Shown here piece by piece: positions 29,989 to 38,005 of a stretch of 64,000 bases of DNA. The stretch lies in assembly GCF_000741165.1 (NCBI RefSeq), contig NZ_JGYN01000010.1, positions 53,422-117,421 on the forward strand. The letters run 5' to 3'. A program made the translations under genes and the position numbers. Source of the DNA: Bifidobacterium biavatii DSM 23969 (GTDB lineage: Bacteria; Actinomycetota; Actinomycetes; Actinomycetales; Bifidobacteriaceae). Position 1 is the stretch's first letter. The number at the start of each line of letters is the position of its first letter. The notes below the pieces were generated by a model, which saw only the letters and a list, made by a program, of their open reading frames with translations, was not told the origin of the DNA and searched no databases.

Positions 29989-30585
29989 TCACTCCTGCTT
30001 TCCGGCGATCTGCTGGAGTTCGGTGACGAGGTCGCGGTATTCGCCCAGCTGGTGCGGGTTGGTGCCGAGCGAACGCTTGTAGGACTGGGCCTTCGGCACG
30101 ATCGTGTCGAACCGGGGAGTGTCCATGGCGTTGAGGGCGTCCATGGTGTCGCGGAACGCCTTCGTGTTGCGTTCGGCCTTGACCAGCAGCAGCGCGGCGG
30201 GCGTGCTCATCCTGGCCATGTCGAGGGTGCTCCATGCCTGCTGGAGGTCCATGGGCGAGTCCGACGCCGGCACGATCACGAAGTCGGCCGCCTTGATGGC
30301 CATGTCCAGGGTCGGTCCCTGCGGCGGCGCGTCGATGATCGCCCATTCGTCCGGGTCTGCTCCCGCGGCGAGCTGGCGGAGCGTGGCCTGGTTGGCGGGC
30401 AGCACGTCGAACGTCAGCGGGTCCGCGGTCTGTTCCGCGGCAGCGGCCCACAGGCTCGCGCTGGACTGTGGATCGGCGTCGTACACGACGGCCCTGCCGC
30501 CTCTGGAAACGATGACCGAGGCGATGTAGATGCTGGACGTGGTCTTCGCGACCCCGCCCTTGGCGTTGGCTATGGCGATGCGCAT
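29989..30585 (-). CDS. parA: ParA-family partition ATPase
   Basis: A 198-aa ATPase. The deviant Walker A is ANAKGGVAKTTSS (about residues 6-18), with the signature Lys, and the A' motif VYDADPQSSAS follows near residue 38; Walker B is WAIIDAPPQGPT. Small size and lack of an HTH place it with type Ib ParA proteins, which need a separate DNA-binding partner, here the RHH protein. Start 30585 follows aaaggag. It would segregate a plasmid or excised circular element. Confidence 0.88.
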   Translation of the reverse strand: MRIAIANAKGGVAKTTSSIYIASVIVSRGGRAVVYDADPQSSASLWAAAAEQTADPLTFDVLPANQATLRQLAAGADPDEWAIIDAPPQGPTLDMAIKAADFVIVPASDSPMDLQQAWSTLDMARMSTPAALLLVKAERNTKAFRDTMDALNAMDTPRFDTIVPKAQSYKRSLGTNPHQLGEYRDLVTELQQIAGKQE

Positions 30586-30628
30586 TCGTTCTTCTCCTTT
30601 GCGACTGTCGGCGATCATGCGAACCCGG

Positions 30629-30708
30629 TCAGTCGATTGCTTGATTGTTTGCTTGCTGGATTGCTTGGATTCCTGCTTGCTTGATTGTTTGATTGTCTGA
30701 CGGCTCAT
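30629..30708 (-). repeat. NNCA-periodic repeat, site C (partly coding)
   Basis: The same repeat type as sites A and B, but here it is read as the last ~26 codons of the WhiB gene (SDNQTIKQ ... QQANNQAID). Confidence 0.7.
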
Positions 30709-31156
30709 GCGGGGCGGGGCGATCGGCCGTCCTGACCCGTGCGCGCAGGCGTCGTTGCTGGCGTTCGGCGCTGGCCTCGTCGGTGGCTTCGTCGAACACG
30801 TTCCGGTGGGCGCGTATCCAGTCCGTGAGCAGCCGCCAGCGTTGCGGCCACGGCAGGCCGCGGTCCCGGCAGGGGACGCCGTCGGCTTCGGCCATGCGCG
30901 CGATCCTGCGCCGGTCGGTGCACACCTTGCCGCCGTACACGCCCCATTCGAGTCCGCCGCTGGCCGCGTAGGCCAGGCATTCGGCGCGTACCGGGCATCG
31001 TTCGCACACGGCCTTGGCGACCGAGTGGAACGCCTTCGCGTCGCCGGGACGGTGCTCGAACTCCAGCGACCACAGGTAGTCGGACCATGGTTGCGGGAAG
31101 TCGCGGCATTCGCCGGCCTTCTTCCACGCCTCAAGACGCTGCCCATCCCCGCTCAT
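30629..31156 (-). CDS. WhiB-family transcription factor with repeat-encoded tail
   Basis: A 175-aa protein. The four iron-sulfur cysteines are visible: ECRDF, then CERCPVRAEC, and the turn G(V)YGG follows, then a basic DNA-binding part. WhiB proteins are actinobacterial regulators, so the operon is of actinobacterial origin. The usual family length is about 80-130. Here a variable region and a Gln/Asn-rich tail are added, the latter translated from the NNCA repeat. The ATG overlaps the stop of the initiator-like gene (31153-31156). It probably controls the element's own transfer or maintenance genes. Confidence 0.85.
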   Translation of the reverse strand: MSGDGQRLEAWKKAGECRDFPQPWSDYLWSLEFEHRPGDAKAFHSVAKAVCERCPVRAECLAYAASGGLEWGVYGGKVCTDRRRIARMAEADGVPCRDRGLPWPQRWRLLTDWIRAHRNVFDEATDEASAERQQRRLRARVRTADRPAPHEPSDNQTIKQAGIQAIQQANNQAID

Positions 31157-32367
31157 GGTCGCACCACCGCCTCCGCCGACGCGTCGGTCTTCGCCTTGCG
31201 TCGTCCGGCGACGTCGTGGGTGGCGTGGTTGCGTTTGTCGTACGCGCACACTGGGCACGCCTCCTGAGAGATGACGCCTTCGATGTGTTCCTGGCACAGC
31301 GAGGTGCGCAGCAGCGCCGCCCCGTAGATCGGCACACGGCTCGCGGACGACGAGCTGACCGGTATCGCCCGGTTGGGATCCTTGACGACCGGCAGCGGAG
31401 CGTCCGGCGCCCGCTTGCCCGTCGGATCGGGATGGGTGAGCATTTCCAGCCGCAGCTGCACGTAGTTCGCGGCGAACCTGGCGCCGCTGGTGAGCCGGGG
31501 AAGCCAGTAGCGGTTGCGGTACGCCCAGTCCATCGTCGCGACGATCTCGCCGTACGGGCGATCGATCAGCAACGAGTGGACGGCCTTGCGGTCGGCCATG
31601 GTCGCCGGAACATCGAACCTCTGGTCCACGGCGAGCATGCGCCGGCGGATGCCGTCGAGCACGCGCACCTCCTGGCCTGCGCGTTCCGTGACCGGCTCGG
31701 GCAGCTTGCCGGGTTCGGGCACCCATAGCGGGTTCCTGCAGCCCCTTGGCGGCAGGGCCTTGCCCCAATCGGTCGCCGGAACGGGTTCGGGCTTCGGGTC
31801 GGCGACCGGTTTCGTAGCGGCTTGTTCGGCGTTGAGGGGAGCATCCCCGAAGGGGATGAGGGGAGAATTGTTTATCACTTGTCTATTGGGTGACTTTCTG
31901 TCCAAGATTCCGGGACAATTTGTCCTCGGCTTCACGCCCTTCGGTTCGGGTGACAATCCGTCGGGTGACAAATTGTCCTTGTCTGGATTCGATTTGCCGT
32001 CGCCTTCCGCCAGTGCGTCCAGATTCCTGGGCTTCTCCTCGATGTTCTCGGCGGCGTGGTCGCCGTCCATGACGACGTCCCACACGCGCGAGCGGTGTCC
32101 CTTGGCGATCGGCTTGCGCGTGCGCGGGTTGCGCGCCGACATCTCCTGGTCGCCGGGCCTGATGTAGCCCTTACGCTCCAATTCCTGCAACGAACGGATC
32201 ACGGTGCGCTCACAGCACCCGCAGTTGAACGCGATGGTCTCCACGCTCGGCCACGCGGCGGCGCCATCGTCGTAGTAGGCGCGGCGGGCCAGGTACACCA
32301 GCACGAACTTGGTGATGCCCTTGACGTCGTCGCGCTCCCATGCCCAGTTCTCGGCTCTGCTGCTCAT
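31153..32367 (-). CDS. HTH replication-initiator-like protein
   Basis: A 404-aa protein whose N-terminus (KGITKFVLVYLARRAYYDDGAAAWPSVETIAFNCGCCERTVIRSLQELERKGYI) is a winged helix as in plasmid and phage replication initiators and helix-turn-helix primosome proteins. The middle is low in structure; the C-terminal part (AVHSLLIDRPYGEIVATMDWAYRNRYW) resembles DnaD-type replication proteins. A CxxH/CPVC zinc-like cluster lies near the end (LCQEHIEGVISQEACPVCAYD). It overlaps neighbours on both sides by 4 bases. Replication initiation of the element is the best guess. Confidence 0.65.
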   Translation of the reverse strand: MSSRAENWAWERDDVKGITKFVLVYLARRAYYDDGAAAWPSVETIAFNCGCCERTVIRSLQELERKGYIRPGDQEMSARNPRTRKPIAKGHRSRVWDVVMDGDHAAENIEEKPRNLDALAEGDGKSNPDKDNLSPDGLSPEPKGVKPRTNCPGILDRKSPNRQVINNSPLIPFGDAPLNAEQAATKPVADPKPEPVPATDWGKALPPRGCRNPLWVPEPGKLPEPVTERAGQEVRVLDGIRRRMLAVDQRFDVPATMADRKAVHSLLIDRPYGEIVATMDWAYRNRYWLPRLTSGARFAANYVQLRLEMLTHPDPTGKRAPDAPLPVVKDPNRAIPVSSSSASRVPIYGAALLRTSLCQEHIEGVISQEACPVCAYDKRNHATHDVAGRRKAKTDASAEAVVRP

Positions 32368-32519
32368 CGTTCGACCTTCCCGCCGTCATGCTCCGGGGCC
32401 GCTTCGCGGCGTTCGCGCAGCCTCGCGCCGATGTCGTCGCCCAGACGGGCGGCGCGGCACAACGCATACGAGAGAACGCCGCCGGACACGCACACGGCGG
32501 CAACGACCAGCCACCACAT
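32364..32519 (-). CDS. 51-aa single-pass membrane protein
   Basis: Not long enough for routine calling. It begins MWWLVVAAVCVSGGVLSYAL, a single hydrophobic helix, and ends in a charged tail (EAAPEHDGGKVER). Its stop overlaps the start of the initiator-like gene (ATGA, 32364-32367), strong evidence that it is a real member of the operon. The ribosome-binding site is weak. Function unknown. Confidence 0.6.
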   Translation of the reverse strand: MWWLVVAAVCVSGGVLSYALCRAARLGDDIGARLRERREAAPEHDGGKVER

Positions 32520-32560
32520 GGTTCGGCCGGTATCGGGGAAACGGTCCGCGGACGCGCGCC

Positions 32561-32734
32561 TCAGCGGCGCGAGCCCCGGGACGGGTGGGCGAGCATGGAC
32601 AGCACGTGCGCCTTCGCGATGCGCCGATCGACTTTGCCGCCGGCCCGCGTCGTCCGCCGCGCGGCGTCGCGCTGGCGATTAGGCTCGAAGACGGATGCCG
32701 GGCGAATGCCGGCGGTATTGGTAGAATCGGTCAT
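32561..32734 (-). CDS. 57-aa basic protein of plasmid-like operon
   Basis: Start 32734 is preceded by an excellent gaaggaggg 8 bases away. The product is very basic, with Arg-rich stretches (NRQRDAARRTTRAGGK). It may bind nucleic acid. It lies 86 bases after the XRE-like gene and 41 bases before the next small gene. I know no family. Confidence 0.5.
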   Translation of the reverse strand: MTDSTNTAGIRPASVFEPNRQRDAARRTTRAGGKVDRRIAKAHVLSMLAHPSRGSRR

Positions 32735-32820
32735 GGCGATGACCCTCCTTCGGGGAATCGGAACGACGGGCGTCTGATCTTGGCGGATATGCGCGCCCGC
32801 GGCTCCATGGTTGTTGCCGT

Positions 32821-33084
32821 TCAATCCCCGCGCCGGGTTCCAGCCGGTCCGGGGATTCTCGTTTCGGGTTTCCACCCGCCATCCGTGAGATAGGCGTCGA
32901 TGCCGAGCACATACCCAGGGGACAGGTTTCGGTGAATGGCCAGCCAGATCAGGTCGGACTGCTGCCACGGTATCGAGCCGTTGACCTTTCCCGCGACCGA
33001 GGATTTGGACGTACCCATCTCCCTCGCGAGGTCTCGGCAGCTCAGACCCGCCGCCGTCATATAGCGACGCATCGGAGAATCCAT
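32821..33084 (-). CDS. XRE-like helix-turn-helix protein
   Basis: An 87-aa protein if it starts at MDSPMRRYM. The segment LSCRDLAREMGTSKSSVAGKVNG is a Cro/C1-type HTH. The frame is open to 33144, but a TATATT box lies inside that stretch, so the shorter start is preferred; no strong ribosome-binding site is seen. It is divergent from another HTH gene at 33205, giving a two-repressor switch layout like phage cI/cro. It heads the plasmid-like operon and probably represses it. Confidence 0.65.
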   Translation of the reverse strand: MDSPMRRYMTAAGLSCRDLAREMGTSKSSVAGKVNGSIPWQQSDLIWLAIHRNLSPGYVLGIDAYLTDGGWKPETRIPGPAGTRRGD

Positions 33085-33163
33085 TATTTTTGCCGTCAGT
33101 CCATTCACAATAGACAATATAGCAAGAAACTTGCACAGCGGCAAATCATTGTTGTAGGATTAT

Positions 33164-33180
33164 GTCCATCGATATTGGAC
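33164..33180. promoter_or_regulatory. Possible operator between the two HTH genes
   Basis: Inverted half-sites GTCCA and TGGAC separated by 7 bases, 25 bases before the plus-strand start codon. Confidence 0.4.
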
Positions 33181-33204
33181 AACTCCAATCTGAAAGGACT
33201 TGAT

Positions 33205-33678
33205 ATGGCAAAAATCGAACCGTCGACCGAATCCAATGGACTCGGCGACTACCTGCAGAGGGTATTCATCTGGAACGTCAACATGCAGCTGACCGGCCGC
33301 GGGATGACCCAGCAGTCACTTTGCGCGGCACTGGGGCTGAAGAGGGGCGCCGTGTCCGCGAAGATGACCGGCAAGACTTCCTGGACCATCCAGGACATCG
33401 CCGCAGTGGCGGAATTCTTCAACGTCCCCCCGCTCTCCCTGCTGGATGCGTCGATGTACGAGCAGATGATGCGCGGAATGAACAGTGATGGAGGTGCATC
33501 TTTGGTGGCAGTGGCCACCGCCGGGTTTCCTGTGCGAGCAACTGAAGGCCAAGCTGGCGGCCTGAAACCGTTGGAAACAAAAGGCTCCGGGCCACGATAC
33601 CTCGTGGAACCCGGAGCCGGTGAGTACCCCCAGAGAGAGTCGAACTCTCGTTGTCAGATTGAAAGTCTGGTGTCCTAA
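33205..33678 (+). CDS. XRE-family regulator; 3' end reads through terminator into tRNA-Glu
   Basis: A 157-aa product starting at ATG after aaagga. Residues about 30-75 form an HTH of the phage-repressor type (MTQQSLCAALGLKRGAVSAKMTG, then WTIQDIAAVAEFF). The last ~40 codons (from about residue 118, LKPLETKGSGPRY...) are simply the antisense of the tRNA-Glu terminator and of the tRNA 3' half. They cannot be an evolved protein domain. I infer that the gene was joined to the chromosome when the element integrated at, or was deleted up to, the tRNA 3' end. The DNA-binding part may still work. Confidence 0.7.
   Translation: MAKIEPSTESNGLGDYLQRVFIWNVNMQLTGRGMTQQSLCAALGLKRGAVSAKMTGKTSWTIQDIAAVAEFFNVPPLSLLDASMYEQMMRGMNSDGGASLVAVATAGFPVRATEGQAGGLKPLETKGSGPRYLVEPGAGEYPQRESNSRCQIESLVS
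33577..33618 (-). terminator. Terminator of tRNA-Glu
   Basis: On the minus strand a long stem (ggctccggg / cccggagcc with inner ccacga/tcgtgg) is followed by CTTTTGTTT. It begins 6 bases after the mature tRNA end. Confidence 0.85.
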
Positions 33679-33696
33679 CCGTTAGACGATGGGGGC
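33625..33696 (-). tRNA. tRNA-Glu (anticodon TTC)
   Basis: The 72-base minus-strand sequence folds as a cloverleaf: acceptor GCCCCCA/TGGGGGT, D-arm with GGTTAGGAC, anticodon loop CTTTCAA giving TTC, T-arm GAGAGTTCGACTCTC. Discriminator A; CCA is not encoded. The 3' end faces the accessory region, which is the usual orientation for element integration. Confidence 0.95.
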
Positions 33697-33828
33697 GAAC
33701 AACTCGATTGATAATACGCGAGTCGACCCATACGCGCAACATCGGCGTGTCGCGAGCGTCCCGCATTGCTCGCGCACACGCCGATCGGCTTTATTCCAAG
33801 CTTTTAGACGTCTCCAAAAGAAAAGACC

Positions 33829-34740
33829 TCACACCGCGCGGTACGTGAAATCGTGGATCACTCGTCCGGCAGCCAGGCCTTTCTTTTCGAAGTTGGTGAG
33901 CACACGTCCCTCGAACCGCACGGACTCGCGGAAATCGGCGTGCGGCAGGTCGGCGGCGGTATCGGCGTTGCCCTTGCCGACGTGCTCGGTCGGCAGGCTC
34001 ACCGTCAGCGAGCCAACGTTCTCAAACCCGGCCGCATCGTCCATCACTTCGTGCACATGCAGCGCGTAGTCCTCGATGTCGGTGGCGATGCGCCACACTC
34101 CCCCGTCGACCAGCGCGCGACGCACGTCGCCCGCCAATTCCGGCTGCACGATGCGCCGCTTATGATGCTTCATCTTCGGCCACGGATCCGGAAAGAACGT
34201 CCACACCTCGGCCAGCACGCCCGCATCGCACGCCTTGAACAGCTCCGGCGCGTTCACCTGCGCGATGCGAATGTTGGCAAGATCCTGCTTGCCGGCCAGC
34301 AGCAGCGTATGCGCCACGCCCGGATCGTACACTTCCAACGCAAGGAAATTCAGCTCGGGATGCGCCGCAGCGGCCGCGACCACGTTCTCGCCCTGACCCG
34401 TGCCAATCTCGACGATCAGCGGCCGATCGTTGTCCCACGTCGATCGCACGAACTCCGCGTCGAACCGCAGCCCGTCGCGCACGTTCAGCGACCCCTCGCC
34501 GGCGGCGATGTCCAGCAGATAGCGGTCGGCATACGCGTCCCACGCGCGCTGCAGGCGATCGTCGAGACGCGCGGACCGGCGCACGAACGAGAGCACCTTG
34601 CGTCCGTACAGCGGCGGACGATCGGCGGCCACAGAATCGGACGCAACCGGTTCGGACTCAACCGGCTCGAACACGACCGGCTCAGACGGCGAAACAGCCC
34701 CGTCAGAGGCAATATCAGTGTGATTCACGACTTCAGACAT
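33829..34740 (-). CDS. trmB: tRNA (guanine-N7-)-methyltransferase
   Basis: A 303-aa SAM-dependent enzyme that makes m7G46 in tRNA. The SAM motif is [14 protein letters not shown] (about residues 108-121); the family's [25 protein letters not shown] segment carries the catalytic/binding Asp and the PKxxHxxRR motif. An N-terminal extension of about 45 residues rich in Glu, Ser and Pro is not conserved. ATG 34740 is followed by family sequence only after residue 45, so a shorter start is possible but no better one is seen. Stands alone next to tRNA-Glu. Confidence 0.93.
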   Translation of the reverse strand: MSEVVNHTDIASDGAVSPSEPVVFEPVESEPVASDSVAADRPPLYGRKVLSFVRRSARLDDRLQRAWDAYADRYLLDIAAGEGSLNVRDGLRFDAEFVRSTWDNDRPLIVEIGTGQGENVVAAAAAHPELNFLALEVYDPGVAHTLLLAGKQDLANIRIAQVNAPELFKACDAGVLAEVWTFFPDPWPKMKHHKRRIVQPELAGDVRRALVDGGVWRIATDIEDYALHVHEVMDDAAGFENVGSLTVSLPTEHVGKGNADTAADLPHADFRESVRFEGRVLTNFEKKGLAAGRVIHDFTYRAV

Positions 34741-34855
34741 ACGTCATACGATACCGGCACGCGCGGAACGCTGCGGTGCCCAACGTCGCACAATGCCGCT
34801 ATGCCGCTAAGCGCTGTTATCGGATTTGATGCAACGAACCACCGACTACCCCTCA

Positions 34856-34890
34856 GTCACTGCGTGACAGCTCCCCTGACAAGGGGAGCC
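34856..34890. repeat. Tandem-hairpin repeat element
   Basis: Two adjacent hairpins: gtcac-tgc-gtgac (34856-34868) and gctcccct-gaca-aggggagc (34870-34889), followed by aagaaaaa. I recall very similar sequence scattered in many gut bacterial genomes. It lies after the phosphatase gene (minus strand) and might end its transcript. Confidence 0.5.
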
Positions 34891-34948
34891 AAGAAAAATA
34901 GGACGCAACGGCAACCCCGGTACGCGATGCCCGGCAAGGCATCAATCC

Positions 34949-35464
34949 TCATCCGAGCTTGGCCTCAACCCAGTCGACGATATACGGCGCGACTTCCTTG
35001 ATCTGGTCGATCGCGACCTGGAACTCGTGCGGGCCGCCGTACCACGGATCAACCAAGTCGATCTCGTCCTCGCGTCCGGGCGCAACGGCCGGCAGGTTCG
35101 GGTCGAAGCTGCGGTACATGTGCACTTCCGAGCGCTTCTCGGCCGGCAGCTGACGCAACAGGGCGCGCATATGCGACGCGGTCATCGGCAGGAACAGGTC
35201 GCTTTCGTTGATCTCCTCGCGCGTGATGCGGTGCGCGAAATGATGCGCGGGAATCTCGTAGCCGTCGGCGCGCAGCACGCGCACGGCGCGACGGTCGATC
35301 GGATTGCCGTACTCCTCGTCCGACACGCCGCTGGACATGACGCGCACGCGATCGGCGAGCCCGCGCGACTCGAATTCGGCGCGCAGGATGATCTCGGCCA
35401 TCGGCGAACGGCAGATGTTGCCGGTGCATACGGTCATGACGGTGTACAGGTGATCTGCGGTCAT
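34949..35464 (-). CDS. Low-molecular-weight protein-tyrosine phosphatase
   Basis: A 171-aa enzyme with the P-loop CTGNICRSPMAE (Cys14-x5-Arg-Ser, counted from MTADHLY) and the late DPWYGG loop that supplies the general acid Asp. It dephosphorylates phosphotyrosine or related substrates; in other bacteria such proteins act with exopolysaccharide tyrosine kinases or as arsenate-reductase relatives. Start 35464 has only a weak ribosome-binding site (agtgaa); the second Met (MTVCTGN) is also possible. It follows folA by 110 bases on the same strand. Confidence 0.88.
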   Translation of the reverse strand: MTADHLYTVMTVCTGNICRSPMAEIILRAEFESRGLADRVRVMSSGVSDEEYGNPIDRRAVRVLRADGYEIPAHHFAHRITREEINESDLFLPMTASHMRALLRQLPAEKRSEVHMYRSFDPNLPAVAPGREDEIDLVDPWYGGPHEFQVAIDQIKEVAPYIVDWVEAKLG

Positions 35465-35574
35465 TTCACTGCTTTCGGTTCGTTGTTTGATGCGATTATG
35501 CGACCGGCGGGCGTGCGTGCGGCCCAGCCGCGTCCGGCGCAAGCCGCGCCCGGCGGACCCAGCGGGTCTTTGCG

Positions 35575-36243
35575 TCAGCGGGTCTTCTCGAACGTGACGA
35601 AACGGTACTTCGCGATGCCGCTGGCCTTCGCCTCGGCACGCTCCGGCTTGAGCCAATGGCCTTCGTCGGCGATGTGCCACAGGTCCGCGTCCACGAGGTC
35701 GCGGATGTCCGGCGCGTACACGTCGGCGTCGACCTTCGCGTCGAGGATCGTCACGTACGCCTTGGACGCGAGCGGCAGGGCCTCGCGGAACAGCTGCGCG
35801 CCGCCGATCACCCAGATTTCGCTGCGATCCATGCCGTCGTCCGGAATCGCCTCCTGACGCGCATAGTCCATCGCGTCGTCGAGGCTTTCCGCCACGGTCG
35901 CGCCGAGCGCACGATACTGCGGATCGTGCGAGACGACGATGTTGTCGCGGTTCGGCAGCGGACGGTACTTCGGATCCAGCGACTCCCAGGTCCTGCGGCC
36001 CATGATCACCGGATGCGAGACGGTCAGCTCCTTGAAATGCTTCAGATCCTCGGACAGGTGCCAAGGCATGCCGCCGTTGAAACCGATGGCGCCTTCGCGA
36101 CCTTCCTTGTCGCGAGCCTCCGCCCATATGAGGTTCACCGAGAACGTTTTGGGGAAATCGTCGCCCCAGTCCTCGGTGTCGTCAAGCCCGGCAGATCCGG
36201 GCTCGGGTTCGTGGTAGCCACTGCGACTACTGTCATGCTCCAT
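35575..36243 (-). CDS. folA: Dihydrofolate reductase
   Basis: A 222-aa enzyme reducing dihydrofolate with NADPH. Family features are AIGFNGGMPWHLSEDLKHFKELT (Met20-loop region with the substrate-binding Asp), VIMGRRTWESL and IWVIGGAQLFREAL. ATG 36243 lies 8 bases after aaggag; an upstream GTG at 36252 overlaps that site and is rejected. An acidic N-terminal extension of about 33 residues precedes the fold, longer than in most DHFRs. It lies 109 bases after thyA, a common pair because thymidylate synthase generates dihydrofolate. Confidence 0.95.
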   Translation of the reverse strand: MEHDSSRSGYHEPEPGSAGLDDTEDWGDDFPKTFSVNLIWAEARDKEGREGAIGFNGGMPWHLSEDLKHFKELTVSHPVIMGRRTWESLDPKYRPLPNRDNIVVSHDPQYRALGATVAESLDDAMDYARQEAIPDDGMDRSEIWVIGGAQLFREALPLASKAYVTILDAKVDADVYAPDIRDLVDADLWHIADEGHWLKPERAEAKASGIAKYRFVTFEKTR

Positions 36244-36352
36244 TTCAATCACTCCTTGGGTTGAACTGGGTCAGAATCTTATAGTCAGACCGCGACGGCC
36301 GCGCCTGTCGCACAGCCGGACGCAGGTCGCGATACGGGCGCGCCCGTTGTCG

Positions 36353-37228
36353 TCAGACCGCGACCGGCGCCTTGATCGTCGGATGATGCTGGTAACCGAC
36401 GATCTCGAAGTCGCTGTAGTCGTAGTCGAACAGCGAATCGGCCTTGCGGATGCGAATATGCGGATACGGATACGGTTCGCGGCCGAGCTGTTCGAGCACC
36501 TGCTCGATGTGGTTGTCGTACACGTGGCAGTCGCCGCCGGTCCACACGAACTCGCCCGGTTCAAGCCCGGCCTGCTGGGCCATCATCAGCGTGAGCAGCG
36601 AATACGAGGCGATGTTGAACGGCACGCCGAGGAACATGTCGCACGAACGCTGGTACAGCTGGCAAGAGAGCCGCCCGTCAGCCACGTAGAACTGGAACAA
36701 CGCGTGGCACGGCGGCAGCGCCATCTGGTCGACTTCGGCCGGATTCCACGCAGTCACGACCATACGACGCGAGTCGGGATGATGCTTGATCAAATCGAGC
36801 ACGTTCGCAATCTGGTCGATGGTGCGGTTCGGATCCTCGGGCGTGGGCGCGGGCCAGCTGCGCCACTGCACGCCGTACACCGGGCCGAGGTCGCCGTTCT
36901 CGTCGGCCCACTCGTCCCAGATGTGCACGTTGTGCTCCTGCAGCCAGCGCACGTTGCTCGAACCCTTGAGGAACCACAGCAGCTCGTACGCGAGACCCTT
37001 GAAGAACACGGTTTTGGTGGTGAGCAGCGGGAAGCTGCCGTCGGACAGGTCGAAGCGGATCTGCCTGCCGAACAGGGAGATCGTGCCGGTGCCCGTACGG
37101 TCGGACTTAAGCGTGCCCTCGGTCAGGATCGTGCGCACGAGATCCTCGTATGGGGTGGGGATGTTGGTGTCGGGGCGCGCCGGGATGCGCGCGCGGACGT
37201 CTGCAAGCTGTTCCGGTGTCAATGCCAT
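36353..37228 (-). CDS. thyA: Thymidylate synthase
   Basis: A 291-aa enzyme making dTMP from dUMP. Family signatures: [20 protein letters not shown] (phosphate-binding Arg), [26 protein letters not shown], the catalytic Cys in [30 protein letters not shown] and the C-terminal IKAPVAV. The start at MALTPEQ gives the expected length. Followed by folA. Confidence 0.97.
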   Translation of the reverse strand: MALTPEQLADVRARIPARPDTNIPTPYEDLVRTILTEGTLKSDRTGTGTISLFGRQIRFDLSDGSFPLLTTKTVFFKGLAYELLWFLKGSSNVRWLQEHNVHIWDEWADENGDLGPVYGVQWRSWPAPTPEDPNRTIDQIANVLDLIKHHPDSRRMVVTAWNPAEVDQMALPPCHALFQFYVADGRLSCQLYQRSCDMFLGVPFNIASYSLLTLMMAQQAGLEPGEFVWTGGDCHVYDNHIEQVLEQLGREPYPYPHIRIRKADSLFDYDYSDFEIVGYQHHPTIKAPVAV

Positions 37229-37372
37229 GCCTTTCAGCATAGCGTGAGCCGCGCGAACGGCACGTCGATTCACATTATGCGCGGAGCGGACCGTCGCGGC
37301 GCGATTGTGGGATACATTGGGGTTGTTGACGTCGGCGCGACGGTCGCGCCGCAACAAGACGAGGAGGACACT

Positions 37373-37786
37373 ATGGGCAAGCGACTGTGGGTCGAGCGTA
37401 ACAAGGATGGCTCGTGGGATGCGTACAGCGAGGACGGCGCGCATCTCAAGTTCGGCCACGGCAAGGGCGTGTTCACGCCGGGCGACCTGATGAAGATCGC
37501 GCTGGCCGGCTGCGCGGCCCTGTCCAGCCAGTTCGCGATCGAGCACACGCTCGGCGAGGGCAAGGGCGCGAAGATCGTCGTGGACGGCACGTACGACGCA
37601 GATAACGACGCGTACATCAACTTCAACGAGCAGGTCGTCGTCGACGCGATGGACGCGGGTCTCAGCGACGAGGACGCGGAGAAGCTCAAGGAGCGCATCA
37701 CGCGCCACATCGACAAGGGCTGCACGGTCAAGCACACCTACGTGCAGGAGACGCCGGTGCGCATGGACGTCACCATTCGTCACTAG
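37373..37786 (+). CDS. OsmC/Ohr-family peroxide-protection protein
   Basis: A 137-aa protein. [18 protein letters not shown] leads to a fold containing [26 protein letters not shown], with the first family Cys (Cys47), and [16 protein letters not shown], with the second Cys (about residue 117). These two redox-active Cys reduce organic peroxides in OsmC/Ohr proteins. Start follows gaggaggacact. Divergent from thyA, with a hairpin terminator after it. Confidence 0.85.
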   Translation: MGKRLWVERNKDGSWDAYSEDGAHLKFGHGKGVFTPGDLMKIALAGCAALSSQFAIEHTLGEGKGAKIVVDGTYDADNDAYINFNEQVVVDAMDAGLSDEDAEKLKERITRHIDKGCTVKHTYVQETPVRMDVTIRH

Positions 37787-37853
37787 CCAGCCGTCACCGA
37801 TCGCCACTAACCGGCACTGACCGGCCGACCGATCGCCGTCTCGCCGGAAACGC

Positions 37854-37892
37854 AACAAGCTCCCCCGCACAACCCGTGCGAGGGAGCTTGTT
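37854..37892. terminator. Bidirectional terminator between osmC and uspA genes
   Basis: A 17-bp stem with one mismatch (37854-37870 with 37876-37892) and a 5-base loop; T-rich sequence follows on the plus strand. Confidence 0.75.
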
Positions 37893-38005
37893 CATATGCT
37901 GGCGGCAGCTCTCGGCTGGGGAACCCAGCACGCGAAGCGCGACCGAGGGAGCCTCACGGCGCGAACGCGCCGCAACAATCAGCATCGGTCGCAGACCGAT
38001 TCCTC

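Noticed and set aside
28805..30451. One long minus-strand frame spanning several genes of the plasmid-like operon
   Set aside because: It stays open because the NNCA repeats lack stops in this frame; individual genes with ribosome-binding sites and ParA/RHH motifs lie in other frames.
29074..30708. CRISPR array or plasmid iterons
   Set aside because: Repeats are not separated by unique spacers of constant length, no cas genes are present, and units are too irregular for classical iterons.
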